Shown piece after piece: positions 13,164 to 20,602 of a stretch of DNA of 23,900 nucleotides (position 1 is the first letter of the stretch; every line of letters starts with the position of its first letter). The position numbers were made by a program, and so were the translations under genes. The notes under the pieces were generated by a model, which worked only from the letters and a program-made list of their open reading frames with translations, was not told the origin of the DNA and ran no database searches. This stretch comes from a virus. The stretch is taken from the IMG/VR virus record IMGVR_UViG_3300050014_000309, positions 1 to 23,900 of that record; one strand, written 5' to 3'.

Positions 13164-13206
13164 CAACATTGCCACAACATTGTAGCAACATTTCGACAAC
13201 GTTGTA
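13160..13206. repeat. 22-bp tandem repeat, two imperfect copies
   Basis: GTAGCAACATTGCCACAAC at 13160 recurs 22 bases later as GTAGCAACATTTCGACAAC, and a third partial start GTA follows. The stop codon of the membrane protein is inside the first copy. The second copy ends in the palindrome ACAACGTTGT (13196-13205). Only two units exist, so it is not a CRISPR array; it could be a binding site pair. Confidence 0.55.
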
Positions 13207-13231
13207 AAAAAAGAAAAAGGACGGTGCAAAA

Positions 13232-13507
13232 ATGACTCTCAATTTTAATACCATCGGCAAGGCCTTCTCGAAACTCGGTGACTTGATGGACATGTATCAG
13301 AAGCAGGCCCGTGCAGATGCCAACAACGACGGCGTGCTCTCGACAGAGGAGCAGATAGCCGCTTTCGTCAAGATGATTCCCGACGCGGAAGACCTGTCAG
13401 GAATCAGCGTCAAGGGAAACGTTATGCTGGATTCTCCGGAGAAGCTCATGGCCTTAGCAACGGAAGCCATAGCCCTGGCCAACAAGTACCAACTCATCAA
13501 GGGCTGA
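13232..13507 (+). CDS. EF-hand calcium-binding-type protein
   Basis: 91 aa. Residues 29-40, DANNDGVLSTEE, fit the 12-residue EF-hand loop with ligands at 1, 3, 5, 9 and 12 (D29, N31, D33, S37, E40) and Gly at 6. Helices flank it (LGDLMDMYQKQARA before; EQIAAFVKMIP after). The rest is helical with no signal peptide. Single EF-hand-like loops occur in phage structural and lysis proteins, so it could stabilise a protein contact with calcium. The start ATG 13232 has AAGGA about 10 bases upstream. Confidence 0.65.
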   Translation: MTLNFNTIGKAFSKLGDLMDMYQKQARADANNDGVLSTEEQIAAFVKMIPDAEDLSGISVKGNVMLDSPEKLMALATEAIALANKYQLIKG

Positions 13508-13513
13508 CTGAAC

Positions 13514-13693
13514 ATGGCAGAGCCAACGAAGCCCGGAGAAGTGCCCAACAGCCACGACGGCTTAGGACGCTTGCTAGAGACACAGAAGGCGCGGGGGAAG
13601 GACGAACCCATAAAACTTCCTCTTTGCACATTTGAGACTGTCGTGAGCGGAGAACAGATTAAGAGCATGAATGATGAATACTTAGAGCAGTGA
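13514..13693 (+). CDS. 59-aa small protein of unknown function
   Basis: ATG 13514 lies 7 bases after the previous stop; the ribosome site is weak (AAGGG at 12 bases). The protein is hydrophilic (MAEPTKPGEVPNSHDGLGRL at the start, MNDEYLEQ at the end) with one cysteine and no motif I recognise. It bridges the EF-hand gene and the glycan cassette without large gaps. Confidence 0.5.
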   Translation: MAEPTKPGEVPNSHDGLGRLLETQKARGKDEPIKLPLCTFETVVSGEQIKSMNDEYLEQ

Positions 13694-13708
13694 ACGGAAG
13701 GAACTATT

Positions 13709-15376
13709 ATGGCCGAGATAGTTGACAAATGGGGATATATTTCGGTTGTTACTGAAGAATTAGCCGCAGTCCTCGTCTTGCAAGGGTGGAAGTATAAGCG
13801 CAAAGGACCGGAATCAGTAAAAAATATTTGCTTCCGCCTTAATAAAAAGATCAAGGCTCCCAAAATAAAGGAGAAACAGAAAGAGCCAGAGGGAATAACT
13901 TTCCATTCATTTGATCATATCTTGGTCATTCGTTCCATAAATGGCCTTGGGGATGTCCTAATGTTGACTCCTACATTGAGGGAGATGAAAAAAAATTTCC
14001 CTCAATGTAGGATAACAGTAGCCACACAGCATAGATACGCCCCCATATTTGAGAACAATCCAGACGTGGAATGGATATCCTCAGATATTCCCATAGAGAA
14101 AATAGATAGCGACGGGAGATGTATTTATAACCGAGAAGTCAACTTGAATCATTATGTCGAAAACAGGGAATGTCAAGAAATCACGAATAATGGAGTATCA
14201 AAAATAAACAGGATTGATTTAACGGCGGAGGCATTTGGAATTACTCTTTCAGATCATTCATTAGTATACCAAGTTACTGAGGAAGAAAAGGAGTGGGCCC
14301 TAAAGAAGCTCAAATCCTTGAAGATAAAAAAGAATCAGAAAATTGCTGGAGTTCAAATAAAGTCCGTTTCCCCCGTAAGAACTTACTCTAAAATCAAAGA
14401 AGTGTGCCAGTTTCTCGCGGAGAAAGGAATCGCGATCCTATTATTCAACGAAGACAAGAACATAGGATGGACTGGAAAAAATATTCATAATTTCTGTGGA
14501 ATTTCTTTGCGCCAAGTAGGATCATTGATAGATCAGACTCATCTTGTAATTGGGCCTGATTCTGGGCTGATCCATTTTGCCTCTGCTCTTAAAAAGCCCA
14601 CAATTGGATTCTTTAATGAAGTTGATCCAGACTTGAGAATCAGATACTACAAGGACGCCTTTGCGTTCTTTCCAAGAGAATCATGCCATAAAATGCCATG
14701 TGGATTTGGATTGGGATGCAAGAAGGAGTGTTTTGATTCTATTATGCCTCAAATGGTTGTGGACAAAGCAATGGAGATGCTCATGGTAGGCAATAGAGAT
14801 CAATCTCTCGTGAGCGAAGACAGACATAGAAGGCTTGAGAAAGTCGCCAGCAAAATCATTTCCTATAAGTTAAAGGGAAGCATTGCAGAGGTTGGAGTCT
14901 ATAAGGGCGGAACGGCTCTAACACTTGCGAAGGTGTTTAGTAAAACAAAAAAGAAGCTATATCTTTTTGACACTTTCGAGGGCATACCTTATGCGGATTC
15001 AGAGGTAGACGTTCATAAGCAAGGAGACTATGGCGACGTTTCCTTTAAAAGCATTGAAGATATGTTTTCTGGATACAATAACGAGATCAGGAAAGGCATT
15101 TTCCCTGCTACGGCCAAAGGTCTTGAGAAAAAGAAATTCTGCTTCGTCCATATTGACACTGACGTATATCAATCAGTAAAGGACTGCATTGAGTTCTTTT
15201 ATCCTCGTGTCGTGGATGGTGGATACTTGATCTTCGACGATTGGGAATGGAAGTATTGCCCAGGTGTTAAAAAAGGGGTAGAAGAATTTCTTATTGGCAA
15301 GATTGAGAAGCCAAGTTTTTTTAATATGCAGTGTGTTATTCAGAAGGGCAGAGAAGTCGCGGAGATACCGGAATGA
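13709..15376 (+). CDS. Fusion of GT9-type glycosyltransferase and TylF-type methyltransferase
   Basis: 555 aa with two catalytic domains. Residues about 68-360 form a GT-B glycosyltransferase of family GT9 (ADP-heptose:LPS type): HILVIRSINGLGDVLMLTPT at 70-89 and the nucleotide-sugar part VIGPDSGLIHFASALKKP at 280-297. Residues about 375-545 form a TylF/MycF-type O-methyltransferase: SAM site AEVGVYKGGT (393-402), DTFEGIPYAD (421-430), and metal-type aspartates in HIDTD (D483, D485) and IFDDW (D510, D511). The N-terminal 60 residues are a basic extension. Together they could transfer and O-methylate a sugar. The start ATG 13709 has GGAAGGA upstream. The stop overlaps the pyruvyl transferase start. 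Confidence 0.8.
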   Translation: MAEIVDKWGYISVVTEELAAVLVLQGWKYKRKGPESVKNICFRLNKKIKAPKIKEKQKEPEGITFHSFDHILVIRSINGLGDVLMLTPTLREMKKNFPQCRITVATQHRYAPIFENNPDVEWISSDIPIEKIDSDGRCIYNREVNLNHYVENRECQEITNNGVSKINRIDLTAEAFGITLSDHSLVYQVTEEEKEWALKKLKSLKIKKNQKIAGVQIKSVSPVRTYSKIKEVCQFLAEKGIAILLFNEDKNIGWTGKNIHNFCGISLRQVGSLIDQTHLVIGPDSGLIHFASALKKPTIGFFNEVDPDLRIRYYKDAFAFFPRESCHKMPCGFGLGCKKECFDSIMPQMVVDKAMEMLMVGNRDQSLVSEDRHRRLEKVASKIISYKLKGSIAEVGVYKGGTALTLAKVFSKTKKKLYLFDTFEGIPYADSEVDVHKQGDYGDVSFKSIEDMFSGYNNEIRKGIFPATAKGLEKKKFCFVHIDTDVYQSVKDCIEFFYPRVVDGGYLIFDDWEWKYCPGVKKGVEEFLIGKIEKPSFFNMQCVIQKGREVAEIPE

Positions 15377-16326
15377 CTACATTCCTTATCGGACAATATG
15401 GCTCTGGAAACTTGGGAGATGAGGCAATCCTGAAAGGGATGAGGGCTATTCCTAAGTTTAAATCTGCTATTGTCATAGACGAGTACAAAAGGATTCCGAT
15501 GGGAATTGAGATAAAAGATATTAGTAGGCTTGTAACCCCAAAAGATCATCTCGTTATTGGAGGGGGAGGGCTGTTCTGCGGAAGGGAAGAGCTATTGCAC
15601 TACGTTAATATGGCTAGGTTTTTCAAGAACTATTCTATTCAAGGAGTTGGAGTTGACAGGGTATTTAGCGAAGAAGATTTGTATGTTTTGGCTCTCCTGT
15701 TTCAGCAAGCAGAGAAGGTATCTGTTCGTAATTTAGAGAGCCAAGAATCACTGAAGTCTATCGGAATATCGGGAGTAGAAGTTATTCAGGACTTTTCGTC
15801 GCTTATGCCTGCATGTTCAAAAGAAAAGGCACTGGAGATCCTAAAAGAGAACAATTCCTCAGAAGGATCTATTGGCATAAACCTGCACCAACCAATTAAA
15901 ACAGATTCCCTTAAAGAAAAGTTTGTGGTGGATATTAAAAAATTTGCAAGTTTGATCGAAGACATAATAGCAAAAACCCAGAATAATGTTGTTTTTATTC
16001 CAACGAGTTACAACAAGGATGGAGTTTTGGATTTAGACATAGCCGATAGGATAAAAAAAAGAATGTCAAGATCGGCGAATTTTAAAATTCTAAAGGAAAG
16101 ACAATACTCCTCTGAGGAGATCAAGGGGATTGTCGGGCAACTATCACTTATGATAGGCTCTCGGTATCATTCTTGCGCTTTTGCCTTACAAATGAAGACT
16201 CCTCTTGTTGTCCTTGCCTTACAGGAAAAGCAGTTTGCATTAGCAGGCGAGTACGAGATTCCAGTATTTAATTATAAAGATTTCCAGAAAGATATATTGC
16301 TCGACATGATCGCATGCAATAAATGA
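15373..16326 (+). CDS. Polysaccharide pyruvyl transferase family protein
   Basis: 317 aa, starting with the ATGA overlap at 15373. Family marks are GNLGDEAIL (12-20), VIGGGGLF (61-68), and near the end GSRYHSCAFALQMKTPLVVL (262-281). CsaB/WcaK-type enzymes transfer pyruvate from phosphoenolpyruvate to sugars of cell-wall or exopolysaccharides as ketals; some members lack proof of activity. In a phage operon with two glycosyltransferase domains and a methyltransferase, it probably modifies a phage or host glycan. No signal peptide or membrane segment is visible, so it would act in the cytoplasm. Confidence 0.85.
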   Translation: MTTFLIGQYGSGNLGDEAILKGMRAIPKFKSAIVIDEYKRIPMGIEIKDISRLVTPKDHLVIGGGGLFCGREELLHYVNMARFFKNYSIQGVGVDRVFSEEDLYVLALLFQQAEKVSVRNLESQESLKSIGISGVEVIQDFSSLMPACSKEKALEILKENNSSEGSIGINLHQPIKTDSLKEKFVVDIKKFASLIEDIIAKTQNNVVFIPTSYNKDGVLDLDIADRIKKRMSRSANFKILKERQYSSEEIKGIVGQLSLMIGSRYHSCAFALQMKTPLVVLALQEKQFALAGEYEIPVFNYKDFQKDILLDMIACNK

Positions 16327-17384
16327 AAGTTCTATTCCAGCAGCAGCATGACTTCAACGAGAGAATAGGCGGGGCTGAGACTCAGTTCGGAGCCTTCGTT
16401 CGTTATACTACTTCTTGTGGGGTTGAGACAGAAGTAAGCCTTAAAAATGATCCCGACGTTTCGGAATTTGATCTTGTTCATGTTTTTAACACATGCAATT
16501 TTAATGATTCAATCGCACAGATGGAAAACGCACGGATCCAAGGGAAGCCGGTATTTCTGTCAACAATTTATTGGAACTGGAAAGAGGCGTATGACGAACG
16601 AATAAAATTTGACGAAGAACACAATATCGGATGGTGTGGCCAAAGAGAAAAGGTGAATGGCATGGCGGGTATACAGCAAAGGATTGGACGATTGATTGAT
16701 ACGGCAGATGTTCTTCTTCCTGCGTCTTATGCCGAGTATGGAGTTTTGTCGGCGGATGCCTTTCCGGGAAGATACAGGCTTCAACCGTGGTTCGTTGTGC
16801 CGAATGGATTTGATCCAATTATGTCAGGAGGAAGTGCGGAGGAGTTCATATCAAAATACAATTTACATGACTTCGTTCTTGTTGTTGGCCGAATTGATCT
16901 ACACAAGAATGGATTAAACATTGCGAAGGCGATGGCCGGATTGGATATTCCTTTGGTATTTATTGGCGATAAAGAGGATCAATATTTTGCGGATATTATA
17001 GAGAAAGAATCTGGCCCAAATACTTATTTCCTTGGCAAGATGAATCCTGGGCAGTTAAAGCACGCATACGCCGCCGCACGAGTTCTCGTTCAGGCGTCCT
17101 TATTTGAAATACCAGGACTCGCGGCACTAGAAGGCGCTGCTGCCGGGTGCGCCGTTGTAGTGTCTAATAGAGGCAGTATTCGAGAGTATCTTGGGAACCT
17201 AGCTGAATACTGCAACCCCGTTGATCCGTTATCTATTAAGAGGGCTATTATAAGGGCTTATGAATCGGGGCCAGATAAAAATTTGAAACTGCATGTTTTT
17301 AAAAACTTCACATGGGATAATGTTGTTTCTAAAAATTTACTCAATGCCTATAAAGAAGGATTGAGAATTTTAAGAAACTCTTGA
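16323..17384 (+). CDS. GT4-family glycosyltransferase
   Basis: 353 aa, ATGA-coupled to the previous gene. The N-terminal half has the acceptor domain (MKVLFQQQHDFNERIGGAET). The C-terminal half has the nucleotide-sugar domain: VVPNGFDP (158-165), VVGRIDLHKN (187-196) and the E-x7-E motif at E262 and E270 within LFEIPGLAALEG. GT4 enzymes are retaining, GT-B fold transferases with nucleotide-sugar donors. The gene closes the glycan cassette. Its TGA lies inside the -35 box of the following promoter, so the cassette and the next unit are joined without spare bases. Confidence 0.88.
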   Translation: MKVLFQQQHDFNERIGGAETQFGAFVRYTTSCGVETEVSLKNDPDVSEFDLVHVFNTCNFNDSIAQMENARIQGKPVFLSTIYWNWKEAYDERIKFDEEHNIGWCGQREKVNGMAGIQQRIGRLIDTADVLLPASYAEYGVLSADAFPGRYRLQPWFVVPNGFDPIMSGGSAEEFISKYNLHDFVLVVGRIDLHKNGLNIAKAMAGLDIPLVFIGDKEDQYFADIIEKESGPNTYFLGKMNPGQLKHAYAAARVLVQASLFEIPGLAALEGAAAGCAVVVSNRGSIREYLGNLAEYCNPVDPLSIKRAIIRAYESGPDKNLKLHVFKNFTWDNVVSKNLLNAYKEGLRILRNS

Positions 17385-17409
17385 CAATCGAACACATGTT
17401 CGTTATAAT
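17381..17409 (+). promoter_or_regulatory. Strong promoter with LexA-like box in its spacer
   Basis: TTGACA (17381-17386), a 17-bp spacer and TATAAT (17404-17409) are perfect consensus boxes. The spacer holds CGAACACATGTTCG, and a second box lies downstream at 17415-17428. Such a strong promoter within a late operon must be tightly repressed or timed. Confidence 0.87.
17389..17402. promoter_or_regulatory. LexA/DinR-type box CGAACACATGTTCG
   Basis: The 14-mer fits the Gram-positive LexA (DinR) consensus CGAAC-RNRY-GTTCG at every fixed position and lies between the -35 and -10 boxes. Either host LexA or a phage repressor using the same site could bind. Which one is not shown. Confidence 0.65.
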
Positions 17410-17414
17410 ATAAA

Positions 17415-17428
17415 TGAACATGAGTTCG
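17415..17428. promoter_or_regulatory. Second LexA-like box TGAACATGAGTTCG
   Basis: It differs from the CGAAC-N4-GTTCG half-sites by one base and lies 26 bp (centre to centre) from the first box, within the start of the transcript. Two sites on the same promoter suggest cooperative binding. Confidence 0.5.
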
Positions 17429-17446
17429 ATATTGTCGAGGTGAATA

Positions 17447-17728
17447 ATGCTTAATACCTGCAACTACTCCACATACACGGCAAACAAGAGCACAGTAATA
17501 AGCACAACTCCCATATCTTTGGACTTGGATGCCATACTTTCGAGAGAGATAAATCACGGCTATGTTCTAAACTTCAGCGCTGGGGACATGCTTGTTAGAA
17601 TTAACAATGGCGACACCATATATCTGCCCGCCGGGAAAACACTTGACATGAAAGATTCTTGCGCCCATATTGTTGTGATTTCAACAACCTCTGTCAGTGC
17701 CTTGGGCGTTTCCTGGTATCTCAAGTGA
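17447..17728 (+). CDS. 93-aa beta-rich protein, possible virion component
   Basis: The first gene behind the LexA-box promoter, with a GAGGTGAATA leader. It is Thr/Ser/Ile-rich with alternating polar and hydrophobic residues (STTPISLDLDAILSREINHG, YLPAGKTLDM, HIVVISTTSVSALGV), as in small beta-sandwich head proteins. No family is recognised. Its stop overlaps the GTG of the FmdB-type gene. Confidence 0.6.
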   Translation: MLNTCNYSTYTANKSTVISTTPISLDLDAILSREINHGYVLNFSAGDMLVRINNGDTIYLPAGKTLDMKDSCAHIVVISTTSVSALGVSWYLK

Positions 17729-18090
17729 TCTACGAGTTCAGGTGTAATACCTGCGATCATCATTTTGACGTTTGGCTATCTATGGACGCTATAAAGATAG
17801 CACATTGCCCTCAATGCGGCGCTTCTGCTCAGAGGCTATACTCTCCTCCTCAGTTAATTTTAGATAGAGCCGTTGACGAAAAAACTGAATATAATCATAG
17901 CCTTGGATGCGTTGTACGAACGAAGCGAGACGTTAAAGAAGCTCAGAAAAGAATAAACTTCGAGTCAAACGGGACGGTAAATCCGGTTACTGTCAGCCCA
18001 AAAGAAGCAAAAACCATTGAAGATCCAAAGACTACCAATTATGATGAGGTAACAGAAGAAGCATGTCGCATCCTGTCGTCCTCGACTTAA
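17725..18090 (+). CDS. FmdB-type zinc-ribbon protein
   Basis: 121 aa from GTG 17725, which overlaps the previous stop (GTGA) and has no clear ribosome site, so it depends on coupling. IYEFRCNTCDHHFDVWLSMD (2-21) and HCPQCGASAQRLYS form the CxxC...CxxC zinc ribbon of the FmdB family. A charged tail follows. Such proteins often stand next to portal genes in phages, but their role is not settled. It overlaps the portal start by 28 bases. Confidence 0.75.
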   Translation: MIYEFRCNTCDHHFDVWLSMDAIKIAHCPQCGASAQRLYSPPQLILDRAVDEKTEYNHSLGCVVRTKRDVKEAQKRINFESNGTVNPVTVSPKEAKTIEDPKTTNYDEVTEEACRILSSST

Positions 18091-19886
18091 ACGAAGAAAT
18101 AGAGAGCGCAGAAGACGATCTTCTTCAAGACTGCAGCGCTGCTTTTCTTTTTGATGTAAACAAAAGAATTGACGCCGCAGAAAAGTTTCACAAAACCATA
18201 TCTTCTAGTTGGGAGAGAAACTGGGAATTATACCTGGGAGATCATTGGACTACAAAGCCTCTGTCCTATAAGTCCTACCTCGTAAATAACAAGATCAGAT
18301 CAAACATCGAAACGATCATCGGATACACTACCGACAGCAAGCCAAAGGCTTATTTTATTCCTCCGAATGAAGAACAGGCGAAGCAAATAGAGGAGCTTGA
18401 GAAAGTTCACGATAGTATTTGGGATTCCAACTCAATGAACGTAAAGCTCTCCATAGCTATTCGATACGCCAAACTAATGCAATGCGGATTCTTTAAAGTA
18501 ATGGTTGAAGAAAATATTAAAGGCGAACATGAGATCCATATAAATATTGTCCATCCATCAGAAATGAGGGTGGATCCTAATGCCACAAATGAAGACGATG
18601 CAGAGTATATGTACTGGAAAAGACTTGTTCCACTATCGTATGTTCGCAATAATTACGAACGCGGTTGTCTTGTCAAGGCTTCTTCGTCGAAGGACTTACA
18701 GGCAGAGAGACTAAAGAATAAAGTAAATAGTCCAATATCGAATATGAGTGGAGGACAAGTCACTTCTCCTGCTTCTGATAACTTCTATGTCATAGACAAT
18801 ACTCTTCCACCGTCTTCTTCGCCGCTTTCTCCTTCTGCCGATCCAATGGTAGAACTAATAGAATACTGGTGCAAAGACTACGAGATGGAAGAGACGACGG
18901 ATGTACTTGAAGACGGAACAACGATCTTCTCAAAAGTTGCAAAATACCCTGGAGGAAGACTCTTAACGATCTGCAACAATGTTCCACTGCAGTGCGTTAA
19001 ACACCCATACAATCATGGACTGTTTCCATTCATTCGCATACCTAGCCTCGACGTTGGAACTTTTTGGGGCCTAGATGAAATATCTCACCTGGATCACTTA
19101 CAGACAAGCCTCAATAGGGTTTTCTCTTATGTCATGGAGTTCATTCGTTACTCAGGAAACTGTCCTTGGATTTATGATCAGGGATGCCTAACAAAGCCAG
19201 AACTACTTGGAGATAGGCCAGGGCTTCGGATTGAAAAGAAGCAGGGAAGCGACGTGCATCGTGAAGCCCCTCCTCAGATGCCACAGTACATATTCAGCTA
19301 CATCCAATTCCTAATTGATGCTATTGAAGATCAAATGGGCGTTAGGCCGGTACTACAGGGGAAAAGAGGAAGCAGATCGGGAGTCGCGCTTGACACTCAG
19401 CAGGAAGCGGCCCTCATTCGTCTTCGTCCTTTCGCTAGTAGCCTTGACATGGCTTTACGAAGAATGGGAAAGATGATTGTGAGTCTCGTAAAGCAATACT
19501 ATACTGAGACAAGAATCATTCAGGTTTTAGGAAGAGACGGAACTCCTCAGTTCTTCGAGTTTGACGGAAAGAATATCGTCGGCGATTGGGATATGAGAGT
19601 AGTAACTGCCGCTGGCATGCCTCCAAGCAGATCTGCAAGATTCCAGCAGGCCGGGCAGTTGTTTAATCAGAAGGCAATAGATCAGCAGGCATATCTTGAA
19701 GCGGCTGATTGGCCGAACAGAGATAAGATTATAGCCAGAATGCAAAATCAGCCACAGCAACAGGCTCTTCCTACCGGGAAGCCAAATAAGACTCGCCCCC
19801 CGAAGGCTGGAGGGAAAAATATAAATACCACCCCTAAAGAGGGAGTAGCAAATAAGACACCCTCATCTAAATTCATCCAAGGGTAA
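18063..19886 (+). CDS. Portal protein
   Basis: 607 aa. The N-terminal part is helical with conserved-looking WERNWELYLGDHW (about 49-61). The central part carries the clip and stem region (FWGLDEISHLDHLQTSLNRV, RSGVALDTQQEAALIRL), typical of large portal proteins of podo- and siphophages. The C-terminus is Gln/Pro/Lys-rich (PQQQALPTGKPNKTRPPKAG). The portal forms the dodecamer ring at the head vertex to which the terminase docks. Position after the terminase and before the scaffold and capsid fits. The start ATG 18063 lies within the end of the FmdB gene. Confidence 0.8.
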   Translation: MSHPVVLDLNEEIESAEDDLLQDCSAAFLFDVNKRIDAAEKFHKTISSSWERNWELYLGDHWTTKPLSYKSYLVNNKIRSNIETIIGYTTDSKPKAYFIPPNEEQAKQIEELEKVHDSIWDSNSMNVKLSIAIRYAKLMQCGFFKVMVEENIKGEHEIHINIVHPSEMRVDPNATNEDDAEYMYWKRLVPLSYVRNNYERGCLVKASSSKDLQAERLKNKVNSPISNMSGGQVTSPASDNFYVIDNTLPPSSSPLSPSADPMVELIEYWCKDYEMEETTDVLEDGTTIFSKVAKYPGGRLLTICNNVPLQCVKHPYNHGLFPFIRIPSLDVGTFWGLDEISHLDHLQTSLNRVFSYVMEFIRYSGNCPWIYDQGCLTKPELLGDRPGLRIEKKQGSDVHREAPPQMPQYIFSYIQFLIDAIEDQMGVRPVLQGKRGSRSGVALDTQQEAALIRLRPFASSLDMALRRMGKMIVSLVKQYYTETRIIQVLGRDGTPQFFEFDGKNIVGDWDMRVVTAAGMPPSRSARFQQAGQLFNQKAIDQQAYLEAADWPNRDKIIARMQNQPQQQALPTGKPNKTRPPKAGGKNINTTPKEGVANKTPSSKFIQG

Positions 19887-19904
19887 CGAAGGGAGGTGAA
19901 GAAT

Positions 19905-19967
19905 ATGGCGAAGCGGAAAGGCTCTCACAAAGGAGCACGGGTTTCCAAAAAGGTGACTCGCAAGTAG
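19905..19967 (+). CDS. 20-aa basic peptide
   Basis: ATG 19905 follows a perfect AAGGGAGGTGA site. The peptide MAKRKGSHKGARVSKKVTRK has ten Lys/Arg among 20 residues and no acidic residue. It would bind DNA, RNA or an acidic protein such as the scaffold. The strong ribosome site makes translation likely. Seventy-nine bases with a GGAGTT-N9-AACTCC hairpin follow. Confidence 0.55.
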   Translation: MAKRKGSHKGARVSKKVTRK

Positions 19968-20046
19968 CTCATCTTAATGGATTCTGGTTTCTGGGGGAGT
20001 TCCAGGGAAAAACTCCTCCAAATTCGTACAAGATAGGTGATTGAGA

Positions 20047-20499
20047 ATGGAAAATATCATGGCTGCATTAAGAGCAAAGGGAGGGATGCCTCCCGCTACC
20101 GGAGGGGCGCCAATGGGGATGCCTCCCGCTCCGGGGGGTGCTCCTACGCCTCCTGCTCCAGTTCCAAAGCCTCCAATGCCTTCTCCTCCACCTCCAGCAG
20201 AGGAAGAAAAGAAGAAGGAGCCCGCAAAGTCTTCGGCCTCCGATTTAGACAAAGCGATTTCGCTTGTCGCTTCCATTCTTGACAAGATGGATAAAAAGTC
20301 TGAGGCGTCAACGATTCTCGCCAACGCCATAAGAAGTATGAGAGATGCAAGGCCCATGCTAAAAGATGAGACTCCGCCCAAGAGGGCTACAGAGAAGCAG
20401 GGTCAGCAGCAGGCGTTCAAGTCTATGCCAAAGACGACTCAGGTTGAACCATTTGGGTCAAGCGCCCCCTTCAAGGGTGGAAACAACTTCAGCAGGTAA
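20047..20499 (+). CDS. Pro/Gly/Ala-rich protein after the portal
   Basis: 150 aa from ATG 20047, selected because AGGTGA lies 6 bases upstream. Residues 10-52 are Pro/Gly/Ala-rich and flexible (GMPPATGGAPMGMPPAPGGA). A charged helix-forming domain follows (SDLDKAISLVASILDKMDKK, about 66-85), then a Gln/Lys-rich tail. Proline-rich linkers next to a portal are seen in phage heads, but no function is assigned. A possible role is a head or scaffold accessory. Confidence 0.6.
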   Translation: MENIMAALRAKGGMPPATGGAPMGMPPAPGGAPTPPAPVPKPPMPSPPPPAEEEKKKEPAKSSASDLDKAISLVASILDKMDKKSEASTILANAIRSMRDARPMLKDETPPKRATEKQGQQQAFKSMPKTTQVEPFGSSAPFKGGNNFSR

Positions 20500-20528
20500 T
20501 TGACTTCTCAAGGAAGACATGGTAGAAT
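20500..20528 (+). promoter_or_regulatory. Promoter before the scaffold gene
   Basis: TTGACT (20500-20505), a 17-bp spacer and TAGAAT (20523-20528) form a good sigma70-type promoter starting just behind the stop of the Pro-rich gene. A LexA-like box lies in the initial transcribed region. Confidence 0.7.
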
Positions 20529-20537
20529 CAAGTCAAT

Positions 20538-20551
20538 CGAACACCTGTTCG
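20538..20551. promoter_or_regulatory. LexA-like box CGAACACCTGTTCG
   Basis: Identical to the 17389 box except for one central base, with the shared flank CAAT in front. Its place downstream of the -10 box would let a repressor block early elongation or open-complex formation. Confidence 0.6.
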
Positions 20552-20602
20552 CCTTCTGGCTAAAAGCCAATAAAATGAGAACAGACTCGAAGGAGTATAA
20601 AA

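Noticed and set aside
13160-13206. Tandem repeat considered as a CRISPR array
   Set aside because: Only two units without spacers, and no cas genes are present.
13725-13757. TTGACA with TATATT inside the glycosyltransferase gene
   Set aside because: It lies inside a coding region 16 bases after its start and the -10 is poor; chance match is likely.
18642-18660. GTTCG-N9-CGAAC inverted repeat in the portal gene
   Set aside because: The half-sites point outward with a 9-bp spacer, unlike the CGAAC-N4-GTTCG boxes, and the region is coding.
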